64,000 nucleotides of DNA, from NCBI GenBank assembly GCA_002495685.1, contig DAGJ01000021.1, positions 116,931 to 180,930 on the forward strand, read 5' to 3'. Origin of the DNA: Methanobrevibacter sp. UBA412. Lineage in GTDB: Archaea > Methanobacteriota > Methanobacteria > Methanobacteriales > Methanobacteriaceae. Positions 30,589 to 40,913 of this stretch are shown here, piece after piece. Below the pieces are notes generated by a model. That model searched no databases. It saw nothing but the letters and a program-made list of their open reading frames with translations, and was not told where the DNA came from. Numbering within the stretch: the first letter of the stretch is position 1; every line of letters starts with the position of its first letter. The position numbers were made by a program, and so were the translations under genes.

Positions 30589-32781
30589 TTGAGTAGACGA
30601 GATAAAATGATTGAAAAGATCAAGGATTTAATGTACAAACCAGAATCTATTAGAAACATTGGTATTGTAGCACACATTGATCATGGTAAAACAACATTAT
30701 CTGATAACTTACTTGCAGGTGCAGGAATGATTTCTGAAGAACTTGCAGGGGATCAAAGATTCTTAGATTTCGATGAACAAGAACAAGCACGTGGTATCAC
30801 AATCGATGCAGCAAACGTATCCATGGTTCACCATTATGATGGTAAAGAATACTTAATCAACTTAATTGATACTCCAGGACACGTTGATTTCGGTGGAGAC
30901 GTAACTCGTGCAATGAGAGCAGTAGATGGAGCTGTAGTTGTAGTATGTGCTGTTGAAGGTATCATGCCCCAAACTGAAACTGTATTAAGACAAGCATTAA
31001 AAGAACATGTTAAACCTGTTTTATTCATCAACAAGGTAGATAGATTAATTAATGAATTAAAATTAGAACCTGATGAATTACAAAACAGATTCCTTAAAAT
31101 CATAGCTGAAGCAAACAAACTCGTAAAAAATGTAGCTCCAGAAGAATTTAGAGATGCATGGAAATTTGATGTAGCAGATGGAAGTGTAGCATTTGGATCA
31201 GCTTACCATAACTGGGCTATAAATGTTCCAATCATGCAAAAAACTAAAATCAACTTCAAAGATATCATAGACTACTGTAATGATGATAAACAAAAAGAAT
31301 TAGCTCACAAAGTACCAATCACAGAAGTATTACTTGGTATGGTAGTAGAACACTTACCTAGTCCAAAAGAATCCCAAGCATATCGTGTACCACACATCTG
31401 GGATGGAGACATTGAAAGTCCTGCAGGACAAACCATGACAACTACTGACCCTGATGGACCATTAGCAGTAATGGTAACCAATGTAACTGTAGATAAACAT
31501 GCAGGAGAAGTTGCTACTGGAAGAGTATACGGAGGTACCATATCTAAAGGTACAGAAGTATTCTTAGTAGGTGGACATGCAAAAGCTAGAGTTCAACAAG
31601 TAGGTGTCTACTTCGGACCAGAAAGAGTTAATACCGATAATGTACCAGCAGGTAACATTGTATATGTTGCTGGTGCAAGAGGCGCAATAGCAGGGGAAAC
31701 CATTTGTGATCCTGAACACAAAATTGTAGAATTTGAAGGATTAGAACACATATCCGAACCTGTAGTAACCGTTGCTGTAGAAGCTAAAAACACAAAAGAT
31801 TTACCAAAACTTATTGAAGTATTAAGACAAGTAGCTAAAGAAGATCCAACAATTCATGTAGAAATTAATGAAGAAACTGGAGAACACTTAGTATCTGGTA
31901 TGGGAGAACTTCACTTAGAAGTTATCAGTTACAGAATCAACGAAAAAGGTGTAGATATACAAACTTCTGAACCAATCGTTGTATACAGAGAAACTGTATC
32001 TGCAAAAGCAGGCCCAGTTGAAGGTAAATCTCCAAACAAACATAACAGATTCTATATTACCGTTGAACCTTTAGATGATGAATTATTCAAAGCAATGCAA
32101 AAAGGTAAAATAAAAGAAGGTAAAGTCAAAGGTAAAGAATCTGCTGCAGAATTCCAAGAATATGGAATGGAAAAAGATGAAGCTAAAAAAGTATGGGATG
32201 TTTACAATAAGAGTGTATTCATAAATGCAACTCGTGGTATCCAATACTTAGATGAAGTAAAAGAACTCCTTATTGAAGGATTCGAATCTGCTTTAGATGA
32301 TGGTCCAGTTGCAAATGAAATTGCAATGGGATTAAAATTCAAATTAGTAGATGCAAAACTTCACGAAGATGCAGTTCACAGAGGACCAGCACAAGTATTA
32401 CCATCTATCAGAAAAGCTGTTTATGGATCTATCATGTTAGCAAAACCTACATTACTTGAACCTATGCAAAAAGTATTCATCAACACTCCATCTGAATACA
32501 TGGGATCATGTACTAGAGAAATTCAAAACAGAAGAGGTCAAATTGTTGACATGACTCAAGACAGAGACATGGTCAGTATTGAATCTAAAGTACCTGTAGC
32601 TGAAATGTTTGGATTTGCAGGTGATATTAGATCCGCTGCAGAAGGTAGATGTTTATGGTCTACTGAAATGGCAGGATTCGAAAGATTACCTGGAGAATTA
32701 CAATCTAAAATTATTAGAGAAATCAGACAAAGAAAAGGATTATCTGCTGAACCTTATGGAGCAGAACATTACTTAGGATAA
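30589..32781 (+). CDS. fusA: Translation elongation factor EF-2
   Basis: EF-2 is the translocation GTPase. Motifs are the P loop AHIDHGKTT, the switch II region [11 protein letters not shown], and NKVD. His597 in the VHRGPAQ loop is the site modified to diphthamide. I place the start at TTG 30589 ([11 protein letters not shown]), not at the upstream GTG 30580. That GTG lies inside AGGTGAT (30578-30584), which is itself the ribosome site, 4-5 nt from the TTG. The resulting 730-residue protein matches archaeal EF-2 size and the MSRRDKM beginning. Confidence 0.95.
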   Translation: MSRRDKMIEKIKDLMYKPESIRNIGIVAHIDHGKTTLSDNLLAGAGMISEELAGDQRFLDFDEQEQARGITIDAANVSMVHHYDGKEYLINLIDTPGHVDFGGDVTRAMRAVDGAVVVVCAVEGIMPQTETVLRQALKEHVKPVLFINKVDRLINELKLEPDELQNRFLKIIAEANKLVKNVAPEEFRDAWKFDVADGSVAFGSAYHNWAINVPIMQKTKINFKDIIDYCNDDKQKELAHKVPITEVLLGMVVEHLPSPKESQAYRVPHIWDGDIESPAGQTMTTTDPDGPLAVMVTNVTVDKHAGEVATGRVYGGTISKGTEVFLVGGHAKARVQQVGVYFGPERVNTDNVPAGNIVYVAGARGAIAGETICDPEHKIVEFEGLEHISEPVVTVAVEAKNTKDLPKLIEVLRQVAKEDPTIHVEINEETGEHLVSGMGELHLEVISYRINEKGVDIQTSEPIVVYRETVSAKAGPVEGKSPNKHNRFYITVEPLDDELFKAMQKGKIKEGKVKGKESAAEFQEYGMEKDEAKKVWDVYNKSVFINATRGIQYLDEVKELLIEGFESALDDGPVANEIAMGLKFKLVDAKLHEDAVHRGPAQVLPSIRKAVYGSIMLAKPTLLEPMQKVFINTPSEYMGSCTREIQNRRGQIVDMTQDRDMVSIESKVPVAEMFGFAGDIRSAAEGRCLWSTEMAGFERLPGELQSKIIREIRQRKGLSAEPYGAEHYLG

Positions 32782-32846
32782 ATCACTTTACGATTTCAAA
32801 TTAATATTATTAGATTAATTAAAATTAAAAAATTCAAATCAAATAA

Positions 32847-32891
32847 ACTCTGAAAATGATTAATAATAATAAAATTATTATGATTCAGAGT
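32847..32891 (+). repeat. Stable two-part hairpin between fusA and tuf
   Basis: Outer arms ACTCTGAA (32847-32854) and TTCAGAGT (32884-32891) enclose a second stem TAATAAT/ATTATTA (32864-32870 and 32874-32880). It lies 66 nt after the fusA stop and about 45 nt before the tuf promoter. It may stop or stabilise the fusA message; there is no long T tract directly after it. Confidence 0.5.
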
Positions 32892-32935
32892 AATGATTTT
32901 TATTTATTAAATCAAGATTTATATTATGAAAAAAA

Positions 32936-32943
32936 TATATAAA
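32936..32943 (+). promoter_or_regulatory. TATA box of tuf
   Basis: TATATAAA at 32936-32943, preceded by a purine-rich GAAAAAAA, fits an archaeal promoter. A second TATATAT-like match lies at about 32952. The expected leader before the tuf ATG is about 100 nt, showing that tuf need not depend on fusA transcription. Confidence 0.5.
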
Positions 32944-33065
32944 CATTAAAGTTATATATTATGAAAAATAATATCAATTATTGTATATATTGTTAAGTAA
33001 CTTTACTTAACCAATAAAGAAATTATACTAATAAAAAATTAATTTATTAAAATGAGGTTTTTATA

Positions 33066-34307
<1,242 letters not shown>

Positions 34308-34353
34308 GTTGGATAACAATTAAAATCAGTATAAAAGAACATTATAAAAATCC

Positions 34354-34400
34354 TACATCCTCCCAATATTATGGAAGGATGTAATTAATTTTTTATCTTT
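34354..34400 (+). terminator. Hairpin terminator or attenuator between tuf and rps10
   Basis: TACATCCT (34354-34361) pairs with AGGATGTA (34376-34383), with two more C-G pairs possible inside across a one-base bulge. The hairpin is followed by TTTTTTATCTTTT. It lies 47 nt after tuf and 61 nt before rps10, so it may lower read-through rather than block it. Confidence 0.55.
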
Positions 34401-34443
34401 TATAATAGATTTTTGAGCCTTTTTATTTTTTTTGGAGGATAAG

Positions 34444-34752
34444 ATGAATCAAGCAAGAATCAAGCTTACAGGAACAGACCCTGAAAAACTCAATTATGTT
34501 TGCGATCAACTTAAAAAGATTGCAGAACGTACAGGTGTAGATATTTCAGGCCCAATCCCATTACCAACTAAAAAATTAGTTGTGCCTACCCGTAAATCTC
34601 CTGATGGAGAAGGAAAAGCATCATGGGAAAAATGGGAATTACGTATTCATAAACGATTAATCGGTATTGGTGCTGATGAAAGAGCAATGAGACAAGTAAT
34701 GAAAGTCAATGTTCCAGATAATGTAAGTATCGAAATCGAATTAAAAAGTTAA
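34444..34752 (+). CDS. rps10: 30S ribosomal protein S10
   Basis: S10 is a small head protein of the 30S subunit. From the ATG at 34444 the product is 102 residues, beginning [16 protein letters not shown]. It contains the [18 protein letters not shown] loop and [15 protein letters not shown]. The longer frame from TTG 34432 would start inside the ribosome site GGAGGAT (34434-34440), which correctly sits 3-5 nt before the ATG, so the shorter form is preferred. The position directly after tuf is the conserved archaeal order. Confidence 0.95.
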   Translation: MNQARIKLTGTDPEKLNYVCDQLKKIAERTGVDISGPIPLPTKKLVVPTRKSPDGEGKASWEKWELRIHKRLIGIGADERAMRQVMKVNVPDNVSIEIELKS

Positions 34753-34870
34753 TTAAATGAATCTAAAGATATAATTTGTAGCTAAAAATAAAATTATTTT
34801 TATTAAGTGTTTAGCACAATTTTATACCCCATTCATTTTTATTTATCAATAATTTTAATAATATACTATT

Positions 34871-34955
34871 GCCAAGATAGCCTAGCCAGGTAAGGCGCAG
34901 GACTTGAGATCCTGTGGAGATTCTCTCCGCCTGGGTTCAAATCCCAGTCTTGGCG
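34871..34955 (+). tRNA. tRNA-Ser (anticodon TGA)
   Basis: The 85-nt class II tRNA has acceptor stem GCCAAGA pairing with TCTTGGC, and anticodon stem CAGGA/TCCTG around CTTGAGA giving TGA. A long variable arm (TGGAGA/TCTCCG type) marks tRNA-Ser. The T arm includes CTGGG-TTCAAAT-CCCAG, and the discriminator is G. Confidence 0.93.
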
Positions 34956-35087
34956 TTTATTTCATATATCTTTTTTTAAATTTTTATTCTTTATTTTCTA
35001 ATTTTTAAAAATGCTTAAATATTACTCAATTTTTTAAACTCTTTAAATTTAAATAACCCTTAAGTATTAAGCTAATAATGAGAACAC

Positions 35088-35888
35088 TTAATGTTTTAAT
35101 TTAATAAGTAATTCATTTAAACTATTAATAATGTATTCTTCATCTAAATCATTAATATGGGGCCTATCAACTAATACAATATCTATTCCAAATTCATTTG
35201 CAGCACTAATCTTCTCAAAAAGACCTCCAGTTTCACCACTTTCCTTTGTAATAATAACTTTAGCATTAAATTTATTAATTAAAAACATATTCTCTTCTTT
35301 AGTTGAAACACCATCCATAAATAAAACATGACTAGGATCAATATTTAATTCTTCACACTTCACAATAGAAGACTTTACATTTAAAACACGAGGATAAAAA
35401 AAGTCTTTATTCACATACTTTAAAACATCACTCATAGTGTTAGCACCAGCAAAATGCAAAACATTTTCATTATCCCTATTTAAATCTTCTACAATAAATC
35501 TTCCAGCTTCAACAAAAGAATCAACATGATAAAGAGAATTAGTATTAACACACTTTAAATTAAAAGGAGGTCTCTCAAAACGAATATATTCAATATCTAC
35601 AATCTTAGAAATTTCAATTGCAGTTTGACTTATATGTGAAGCAAAGGGATGAGTAGCATCAATTAAAAAATCAAAATCCCCATTACTTATAATTTTTAAA
35701 ATTTCATCTTTAACTAAAGGTTTACAAATAACATCATCACTACCCCTACTCAAAGATAATTCACCACCATATTTAGTAGTAGTTGTAGTTAAAATATAAG
35801 AATCATTAAAATTATCCTTAATTAACTTAATAATATCAGTTGCATCCTTTGTTCCACCAAGTAAAAAAATATTCAAATAAAACCCCAT
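35088..35888 (-). CDS. Precorrin-6x / cobalt-precorrin-6A reductase
   Basis: CobK/CbiJ reduces the precorrin-6 macrocycle during cobalamin synthesis, which supplies corrinoids to methyltransferases. The 266-residue protein has the N-terminal IFLLGGTKDATDII nucleotide motif, ILTTTTTKYGGEL, and the characteristic FLIDATHPFASHISQTA segment. IITKESGETGGLFEK lies near the end, also typical. An alternative start at the TTG of codon 5 (MNIFLLGG) is possible, since the AGG before the ATG is too close to act as a ribosome site. No other cobalamin gene is adjacent. Confidence 0.88.
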   Translation of the reverse strand: MGFYLNIFLLGGTKDATDIIKLIKDNFNDSYILTTTTTKYGGELSLSRGSDDVICKPLVKDEILKIISNGDFDFLIDATHPFASHISQTAIEISKIVDIEYIRFERPPFNLKCVNTNSLYHVDSFVEAGRFIVEDLNRDNENVLHFAGANTMSDVLKYVNKDFFYPRVLNVKSSIVKCEELNIDPSHVLFMDGVSTKEENMFLINKFNAKVIITKESGETGGLFEKISAANEFGIDIVLVDRPHINDLDEEYIINSLNELLIKLKH

Positions 35889-35926
35889 CCTAACTTTAAT
35901 AAAAAAACTTTTTTTTTAAACAAATA

Positions 35927-36319
35927 TTAAGGGTAAATATAAAAACTAACCTTTTTAAAATTCTTTAAATGCATATTCTTACCTTTAACATTTAAATCCT
36001 CACCACTTAAAGGTTTAATAATAATAGAAGAATTAATCTTTTCAGATAAATCAATTAAATAAGGTTGAATTTCATAAGGAGGACGTATAGAATAAATTAA
36101 ATCCACACCTTCATAAATAGATAAATCAGGTTCCATAATATCATCTTTAACTACACTACTATCTGCAGGATTAATATCAACTTTAATTAAATCAATATTT
36201 TCACAAGCAATTAAATAGTTAGATATATCAAAAAACTTCCCTACACCTATTTCAACCACTTTAAAATTTTCTCTATCTTCCCCTAAATTTTTAATATATT
36301 CTCCTAAACCATCCCACAA
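35927..36319 (-). CDS. UPF0146 family protein
   Basis: This 130-residue protein matches the archaeal UPF0146 group. It has a methyltransferase-like core without an obvious catalytic motif: FKVVEIGVGKFFDISNYL (about 19-36) resembles an AdoMet motif I, KVDINP motif II, and DLIYSIRPPYEIQPYL a later strand/loop. Function is unknown. The start is TTG at 36319, preceded by GGGAGATG. It lies 38 nt before the cobK-like gene on the same strand, so they may be co-expressed. Confidence 0.8.
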   Translation of the reverse strand: MWDGLGEYIKNLGEDRENFKVVEIGVGKFFDISNYLIACENIDLIKVDINPADSSVVKDDIMEPDLSIYEGVDLIYSIRPPYEIQPYLIDLSEKINSSIIIKPLSGEDLNVKGKNMHLKNFKKVSFYIYP

Positions 36320-36488
36320 ATTAGTACATCTCCCTAAAAATAATTTCTCTCAAAAATATTTATCTAAAGAATCAGTATATAAACCATGTATAATAAAATT
36401 TTTTAAAAGAAATAAATGAATTAATAATAAAATTAAATAATAAAACATTATATAAATTAATAATAAAATTTTAAGGTTAATATAAAAA

Positions 36489-36926
36489 ATGATTATAAGA
36501 AAATTTCAATACTCCGACTTAAAAAAAGTGTATGAAATAGAAGAAATGTCCTTTTCAGAACCTTACAATACAGATATTTTATTAAAATTATATGAATTAG
36601 GAGTAGGGTTTTTAGTTGCAGAAGAAGATAGTGAAATTGTAGGATATATACTATTTTGGATAAAAGAAATAGATAATGGTCATATCATATCCTTAGCTGT
36701 AGATAAAAATTATAGAGGAACTAAAGTCGGAACAAGATTATTACAAACAGCAATAAATATATTCATAGACAGTGGGATATATAAAATTAATTTAGAAGTT
36801 AAAACACAAAACTATAAAGCTATAACATTTTATAAATCATTAGGATTTGTAGTTGACCGTGAAGAAATAAACTATTATGAAGATGGATCTAATGCATTTA
36901 AAATGCACTTAGACTGCCCATCATAA
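36489..36926 (+). CDS. rimI: GNAT N-acetyltransferase, RimI-like
   Basis: The 145-residue protein is a typical RimI/ArdI N-terminal acetyltransferase. It starts MIIRKFQYSDLKKVYEIEEMSF and has the acetyl-CoA loop VDKNYRGTKVGTRLLQTAI (about 75-93; the R-G-x-x-x-G pattern). NYKAITFYKSLGF near the end matches the RimI substrate motif. In archaea this enzyme acetylates many protein N-termini. Its stop codon overlaps the end of the convergent HD gene by 6 nt. Confidence 0.85.
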   Translation: MIIRKFQYSDLKKVYEIEEMSFSEPYNTDILLKLYELGVGFLVAEEDSEIVGYILFWIKEIDNGHIISLAVDKNYRGTKVGTRLLQTAINIFIDSGIYKINLEVKTQNYKAITFYKSLGFVVDREEINYYEDGSNAFKMHLDCPS

Positions 36927-37406
36927 AAATAAATTTTCTAAAAATTCTTTCCCAGTTTCAGTTTTAAAAATTTTAGATTCAACACTAAAAATACTAGATT
37001 TACTAGAATTTTCTTCATAAAGATTCACTAAAAAATCAGCTTCAACTAAAATTTGAAAATCCACACCATCAATTTTATTATAACTATGATGATTACCTAT
37101 AAGAAAAATTACTCTTTCAATAAAATCATTAGAAAAATCATATTTAATAAGTAATTTTTTAGCTAAAGCAGGACCTAACTCTTCTTGATGTTTACCATTA
37201 GAATCCCCATACTTTATTTCACTTTCTTTAATACCAATATCATGAAGAATACATGCTACTTCAATAATTCTTAAAGTCTCATTAGAAACATTTTCTAATT
37301 CTCCAATAGTTTTACCGAAAGCATAAACTTTTAAAAAATGATTGATCCGTTTACAATCACCTTTAAAAATTTTTATCATTTCATTAATTAATTTTTCATT
37401 AGTCAT
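36921..37406 (-). CDS. HD-domain phosphohydrolase-like protein
   Basis: This 161-residue helical protein shows the HD signature: His22, then ILHDIG with the His-Asp pair (about residues 53-58), followed by HQEELG and GNHHSYN, which provide further metal-binding histidines. The family hydrolyses nucleotides or other phosphates; the substrate here is not predictable. The DNA ends overlap rimI. It is the last gene of a minus-strand run that includes the J-domain-like and pseudomurein-binding proteins, although a 48-bp gap leaves shared transcription uncertain. Confidence 0.8.
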   Translation of the reverse strand: MTNEKLINEMIKIFKGDCKRINHFLKVYAFGKTIGELENVSNETLRIIEVACILHDIGIKESEIKYGDSNGKHQEELGPALAKKLLIKYDFSNDFIERVIFLIGNHHSYNKIDGVDFQILVEADFLVNLYEENSSKSSIFSVESKIFKTETGKEFLENLFL

Positions 37407-37454
37407 AAAAAATATAATTCCTCACAATTCATTTATTAAAAAAAATTTTCATGA

Positions 37455-38270
37455 TTAAATATCTACATTATTTATAATTCTATCTTCAATATCTTCATAA
37501 TGATTATATTCTGCTATATAATTATTTTTCTCTTCATTTAATTGATTTTTATACTCCTTAACCTTTTCTTCATCCTTTAAGAAGTCTATCTGATTAAAAG
37601 GGTAAGAATCCTTAATTTTAATTAAATCTTTATTAATAATTTCTATTCTAATTTTTAATAAATTAATCAATTCTAATAATTCTTTAATATTTTTTTCTTT
37701 AGATTTAGGAAAATTACTATTAATTGTCATAACTTTTATTGATTTAATAGTATTAAAATCATAATTTTCATAAGCTTCTATAACATTTAATAAATAATTT
37801 TCCATAGTATAATCAAAATTATCCACTAAATCAGGATGTAAAAGAAGAAGAGTTTCCTTATAAACATGGTTTAATTTTTTAAAATCTTCTCCCTTTAACT
37901 CTTCTTTCAGTCCATGATTTTTAGTCACAGTCAATTTAGCTGATATTTCCTTTAAATATTCATTTTGTTTCCCAAATTCATTTTCAATTTGTTCATCAAT
38001 TTCAAAAAGATTCAACCTAGATTTTCTATTCAATTGTTTCTCAATTAAACCTATTTTCATCTTAATTTTCTCACATTCTATTCTATTAGTTTCTATTTTC
38101 TGTTTTAAACTACCAAATTTTAGAATGTAATCTGTATCCAAATTAGGACAAACATGTAATTGTAAATGGTCCATTAAAACTATTTTTTCAGCTAGTTTAT
38201 CTCTTAAAAGATTAACCTCATTTTTTAATGTTAAAATTCGGGTATTTTCATTCATATAATCACATTTCAT
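37455..38270 (-). CDS. Coiled-coil protein with a J-domain-like HPD motif
   Basis: I do not recognise the whole protein (271 residues). Residues 10-115 and 195-260 are charged and heptad-like, predicting coiled coils. In the middle, VYKETLLLLHPDL (136-148) resembles helix II plus the His-Pro-Asp tripeptide (145-147) of DnaJ J domains, which call on Hsp70. The helix after it (YLLNVIEAYENYDFNTI) fits J-domain helix III. There is no membrane segment. The ATG overlaps the stop of the preceding gene (ATGA), so the two are translationally coupled. A second in-frame ATG at codon 6 is possible. A chaperone-adaptor role at the envelope is inference. Confidence 0.7.
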   Translation of the reverse strand: MKCDYMNENTRILTLKNEVNLLRDKLAEKIVLMDHLQLHVCPNLDTDYILKFGSLKQKIETNRIECEKIKMKIGLIEKQLNRKSRLNLFEIDEQIENEFGKQNEYLKEISAKLTVTKNHGLKEELKGEDFKKLNHVYKETLLLLHPDLVDNFDYTMENYLLNVIEAYENYDFNTIKSIKVMTINSNFPKSKEKNIKELLELINLLKIRIEIINKDLIKIKDSYPFNQIDFLKDEEKVKEYKNQLNEEKNNYIAEYNHYEDIEDRIINNVDI

Positions 38271-39454
38271 CTATGTCTTCTATTCCTAGGTCTTCTTCTT
38301 GAGTATCGTTTTTTACGTCTACGTTTTAATACAGAATTTCGAACAAGAATAACACCAACTATTATTATAAGTATAACAATTCCAATAGTGACTAAAGTTG
38401 CATTAGTATTATCATAATACTTATGGAAATCTGCCTCTTGAGGAAGTACCATTTTGGATGAACTTGTTTGATCTTCAGTTAATAAAGCAAAATTATAAAC
38501 TAAGTCATAGTAACCTATACGTGCGCCATCATAATTAATATAATTAGGAGCTCGCCCATTTTCATCCATATAATCAACAACAATATCAGACATATTCACA
38601 TAATCTTGTAGTGAATATTGATTATGATTAAAGGAAGAATATTTCTCAGGATTACTTGGTGGGGAATAATCATCTGGAGTGTTTAAAGAGTAACCTGCAA
38701 TGTAAGAGGAAGTCATATATAAGATTTGTTGTGTGGTATAACTACCATAACTAGTTTCCATTTTTGCAGGATATCCATCCACTATTTTTTGACTATCTTC
38801 AGCCATATACTTAGGATCCATCTTATGATAAGAAATTAAATTAGTATCAAGAGTACCACCACTATTTCCACTTTCAACAACTTTTATAATAGAATCTGCT
38901 AAGTATTTATTAACAGTATCACTACTTTCTGAAATTCCATTTTCATCAACTTCATTAGGTAAAGCTTGACAAGGTTGTATTAAATTTATTCCTGCTTCAG
39001 TTAAAAGGGTCCCAGGTTTTTGAATATTAGCAAATGAACTATTAGAATAATTGTCATCATAAGATCTTCTTAAAAAGTTAATATTAGTTAAATCTAAAGT
39101 ACCTGCATTAACATAAACAATTTTTTTATTTGAAAGACTGGATGATGCTTTAGCTAGGTTAAGTAGATTAGCAGCATCTGCATAAGCTATAGCTACACTA
39201 ACATCGGCATCAGCTTGAATTGCACGATCACCTTCACCAGGGTTAGATGCACTACTATCAATAATTACATTTATTTGCCCATTACTTTCCTGTTCAATAT
39301 AATTTTTTATTTCATTTAACATGTTAATGTCTTGATCATTACCTTGCATGTTATCACATGTTAAAAAAACTGTTGTAGCATTTACATCTTCTGCCATAAC
39401 TGGAACAATAATCAAAAGAATTAATAATATAAACGTAATAATTTTCCACTTCAT
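38267..39454 (-). CDS. Secreted, membrane-anchored protein with a pseudomurein-binding repeat
   Basis: The 395-residue protein has a signal peptide (1-21, cleavage near VMA-ED), a large extracellular region, one C-terminal membrane helix (about 353-371), and a very basic cytoplasmic tail (KRRRKKRYSRRRPRNRR). Residues about 280-325 (YSLQDYVNMSDIVVDYMDEN region, then GRAPNYINYDGARIGYYDL) match the pseudomurein-binding repeat. A second, weaker match starts near residue 241 (TQQILYMTSSYIAGYSLN). The N-terminal 180 residues are of unknown fold. It should bind the cell wall from the membrane. Its stop overlaps the J-domain-like gene. Confidence 0.8.
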   Translation of the reverse strand: MKWKIITFILLILLIIVPVMAEDVNATTVFLTCDNMQGNDQDINMLNEIKNYIEQESNGQINVIIDSSASNPGEGDRAIQADADVSVAIAYADAANLLNLAKASSSLSNKKIVYVNAGTLDLTNINFLRRSYDDNYSNSSFANIQKPGTLLTEAGINLIQPCQALPNEVDENGISESSDTVNKYLADSIIKVVESGNSGGTLDTNLISYHKMDPKYMAEDSQKIVDGYPAKMETSYGSYTTQQILYMTSSYIAGYSLNTPDDYSPPSNPEKYSSFNHNQYSLQDYVNMSDIVVDYMDENGRAPNYINYDGARIGYYDLVYNFALLTEDQTSSSKMVLPQEADFHKYYDNTNATLVTIGIVILIIIVGVILVRNSVLKRRRKKRYSRRRPRNRRHR

Positions 39455-39501
39455 AAAAATCTTATAATCCTTTCATTTTTTTATTTAAAAATTTTTTTTT
39501 T

Positions 39502-39843
39502 TTAATCTAATGTATTTCCAAGTATCCATTGTAAAGTGTTTAATTTAATATCACAAGTCCACTCAGCAGCATGAAGTGCTCTTTTATTTTCCATGTCTCC
39601 TTTTTCACTTGCTATTGCATAATCTTCATTTAATTTTTTAAGTTTTTTGGTTTCCTTTTCAACCATTTTTTCAATTTCACTTTCATCTTTACTCATAACA
39701 GCTTTTATCACTGCTTGTTGAAGCTGACTACCTACTAATATAACACTAATTTCATTAGTTATTGGTTCTGTAGTGTTTATAATTCCTTCTTCTTTTTCTT
39801 TTAACTCAGTTAATTTTTCATTAATTTCATCCATAGATTTCAT
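39502..39843 (-). CDS. Small helical protein of unknown function
   Basis: The 113-residue protein is almost all charged helix (MDEINEKLTELKEKEEGI; VEKETKKLKKLNEDYAIA), with a more conserved-looking end, ALHAAEWTCDIKLNTLQWIL. No signal peptide, membrane helix or metal motif is visible. I considered prefoldin beta because of the two helical arms, but its central hairpin and sequence do not match. It lies 47 nt upstream of the pseudomurein-binding gene on the same strand and may lead that unit. The ATG at 39843 or the ATG at codon 4 could be used. Confidence 0.6.
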   Translation of the reverse strand: MKSMDEINEKLTELKEKEEGIINTTEPITNEISVILVGSQLQQAVIKAVMSKDESEIEKMVEKETKKLKKLNEDYAIASEKGDMENKRALHAAEWTCDIKLNTLQWILGNTLD

Positions 39844-40005
39844 AATTATCTTTTTTTCCTAATTCAATTTTTTTTGGGATTGAAGAATATCTTTATTTAT
39901 TAATATATAATTTATAATTCATTTTTTATATTAATAATTTAGTAAAACTTTTAAATTATTTATTATATAATATTTAATGATTATATAAAATTATAAAGGT
40001 TTTCT

Positions 40006-40533
40006 ATGAAATATAAAAAATGTTTGAATTGTGGGACAGATAATGAATTAAGGGCAAAATTCTGTCGAAAATGTGGAGCTCCCTTTATAAATAAGGAAAA
40101 TATTAATATAACTAAAAATCAAGAAACAGGTAAAAAACAGGAAAAGCATGAAAAAATTATTATTTTTACTCTCATAGTAATCATATTTTTTGTAATTAGT
40201 GGATTAAGTGCATCTATTATTAATACTGATTCTAATAGTTATAATAATGTTAGTGGAGATTCAGGAGTTTCAACTACTACTCATAGTTCACAAAGCAATG
40301 TTAAAGAAGTTTCATCATCATTTCCTACTGGATTAATTTTCCCTGATGAGTTCACATTTCCTTTTGATTCATCACAGGATACTCAACAAAATATAGTAGA
40401 TAGTGAAAGTTCATCTTCAATTTCAAATTCTAATGATTATAGTTCTGATTCCGGAGATTCAGATGGATCTGTTGATTCAGAAAATTCTAATGATTATAGT
40501 AACTTAGGCCTTAGTCAAAGTGTTGAAGAGTAA
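40006..40533 (+). CDS. Zinc-ribbon membrane protein with Ser/Asp-rich external tail
   Basis: This 175-residue protein starts with a zinc ribbon (CLNCG and CRKCG, residues 5-22) in the cytoplasm. A linker follows, then one membrane helix (about 48-69), and an extracellular tail very rich in Ser, Asp and Asn, including a repeated SNDYSSD/SNDYSN unit near the end. The architecture, ribbon-linker-helix-tail, is common among uncharacterised archaeal and bacterial sensors or envelope proteins. AAGG precedes the ATG at 40006. It is probably the first of three small membrane genes reading away from the minus-strand envelope genes. Confidence 0.7.
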   Translation: MKYKKCLNCGTDNELRAKFCRKCGAPFINKENINITKNQETGKKQEKHEKIIIFTLIVIIFFVISGLSASIINTDSNSYNNVSGDSGVSTTTHSSQSNVKEVSSSFPTGLIFPDEFTFPFDSSQDTQQNIVDSESSSSISNSNDYSSDSGDSDGSVDSENSNDYSNLGLSQSVEE

Positions 40534-40627
40534 TACAAAATTATTTTAAAAATAAACAATTAATTATAATAAGTTGAATATAATAAATTATATTCTAATA
40601 TTAATGTTTTAAAAAAATGGTGATAAT

Positions 40628-40873
40628 ATGAGCGGTGATGATGAAATCATTGATGTTAATGATTATGATGTAGTAAGTAAAGAAGAAATTGATGATGAAG
40701 TTAACACCTCAAATCAAAATACTGAAAACACTACTCAGTATAATGAAAAAACATACAATTCTAATGATTCTTATAATAATGATTTTATGTTTTCCACTCA
40801 AAACCCATTAATTCTATTATTAGTGGTTGTTTTTATAATTTTATTTGCAATTATTGCCTTAACTTTTCATTAA
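40628..40873 (+). CDS. Small tail-anchored membrane protein, acidic
   Basis: This 81-residue protein has an acidic, Asn-rich soluble part (about 1-52; many Asp and Glu) and a C-terminal hydrophobic helix (about 57-79: PLILLLVVVFIILFAIIALTF), so it is tail-anchored. GGTGAT 3-4 nt before the ATG supports translation. I know no family for it. It lies between the zinc-ribbon membrane gene and another small membrane gene on the same strand. Confidence 0.6.
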   Translation: MSGDDEIIDVNDYDVVSKEEIDDEVNTSNQNTENTTQYNEKTYNSNDSYNNDFMFSTQNPLILLLVVVFIILFAIIALTFH

Positions 40874-40913
40874 TTAATTTATAAATTTTATTCCAATTTT
40901 TTTAAGGTTGTTC

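Noticed and set aside
39502-39843. Possible prefoldin beta subunit
   Set aside because: The length and helical arms are similar, but the known prefoldin core sequence is not there and the C-terminal ALHAAEWTCDIKLNTLQWIL does not fit.
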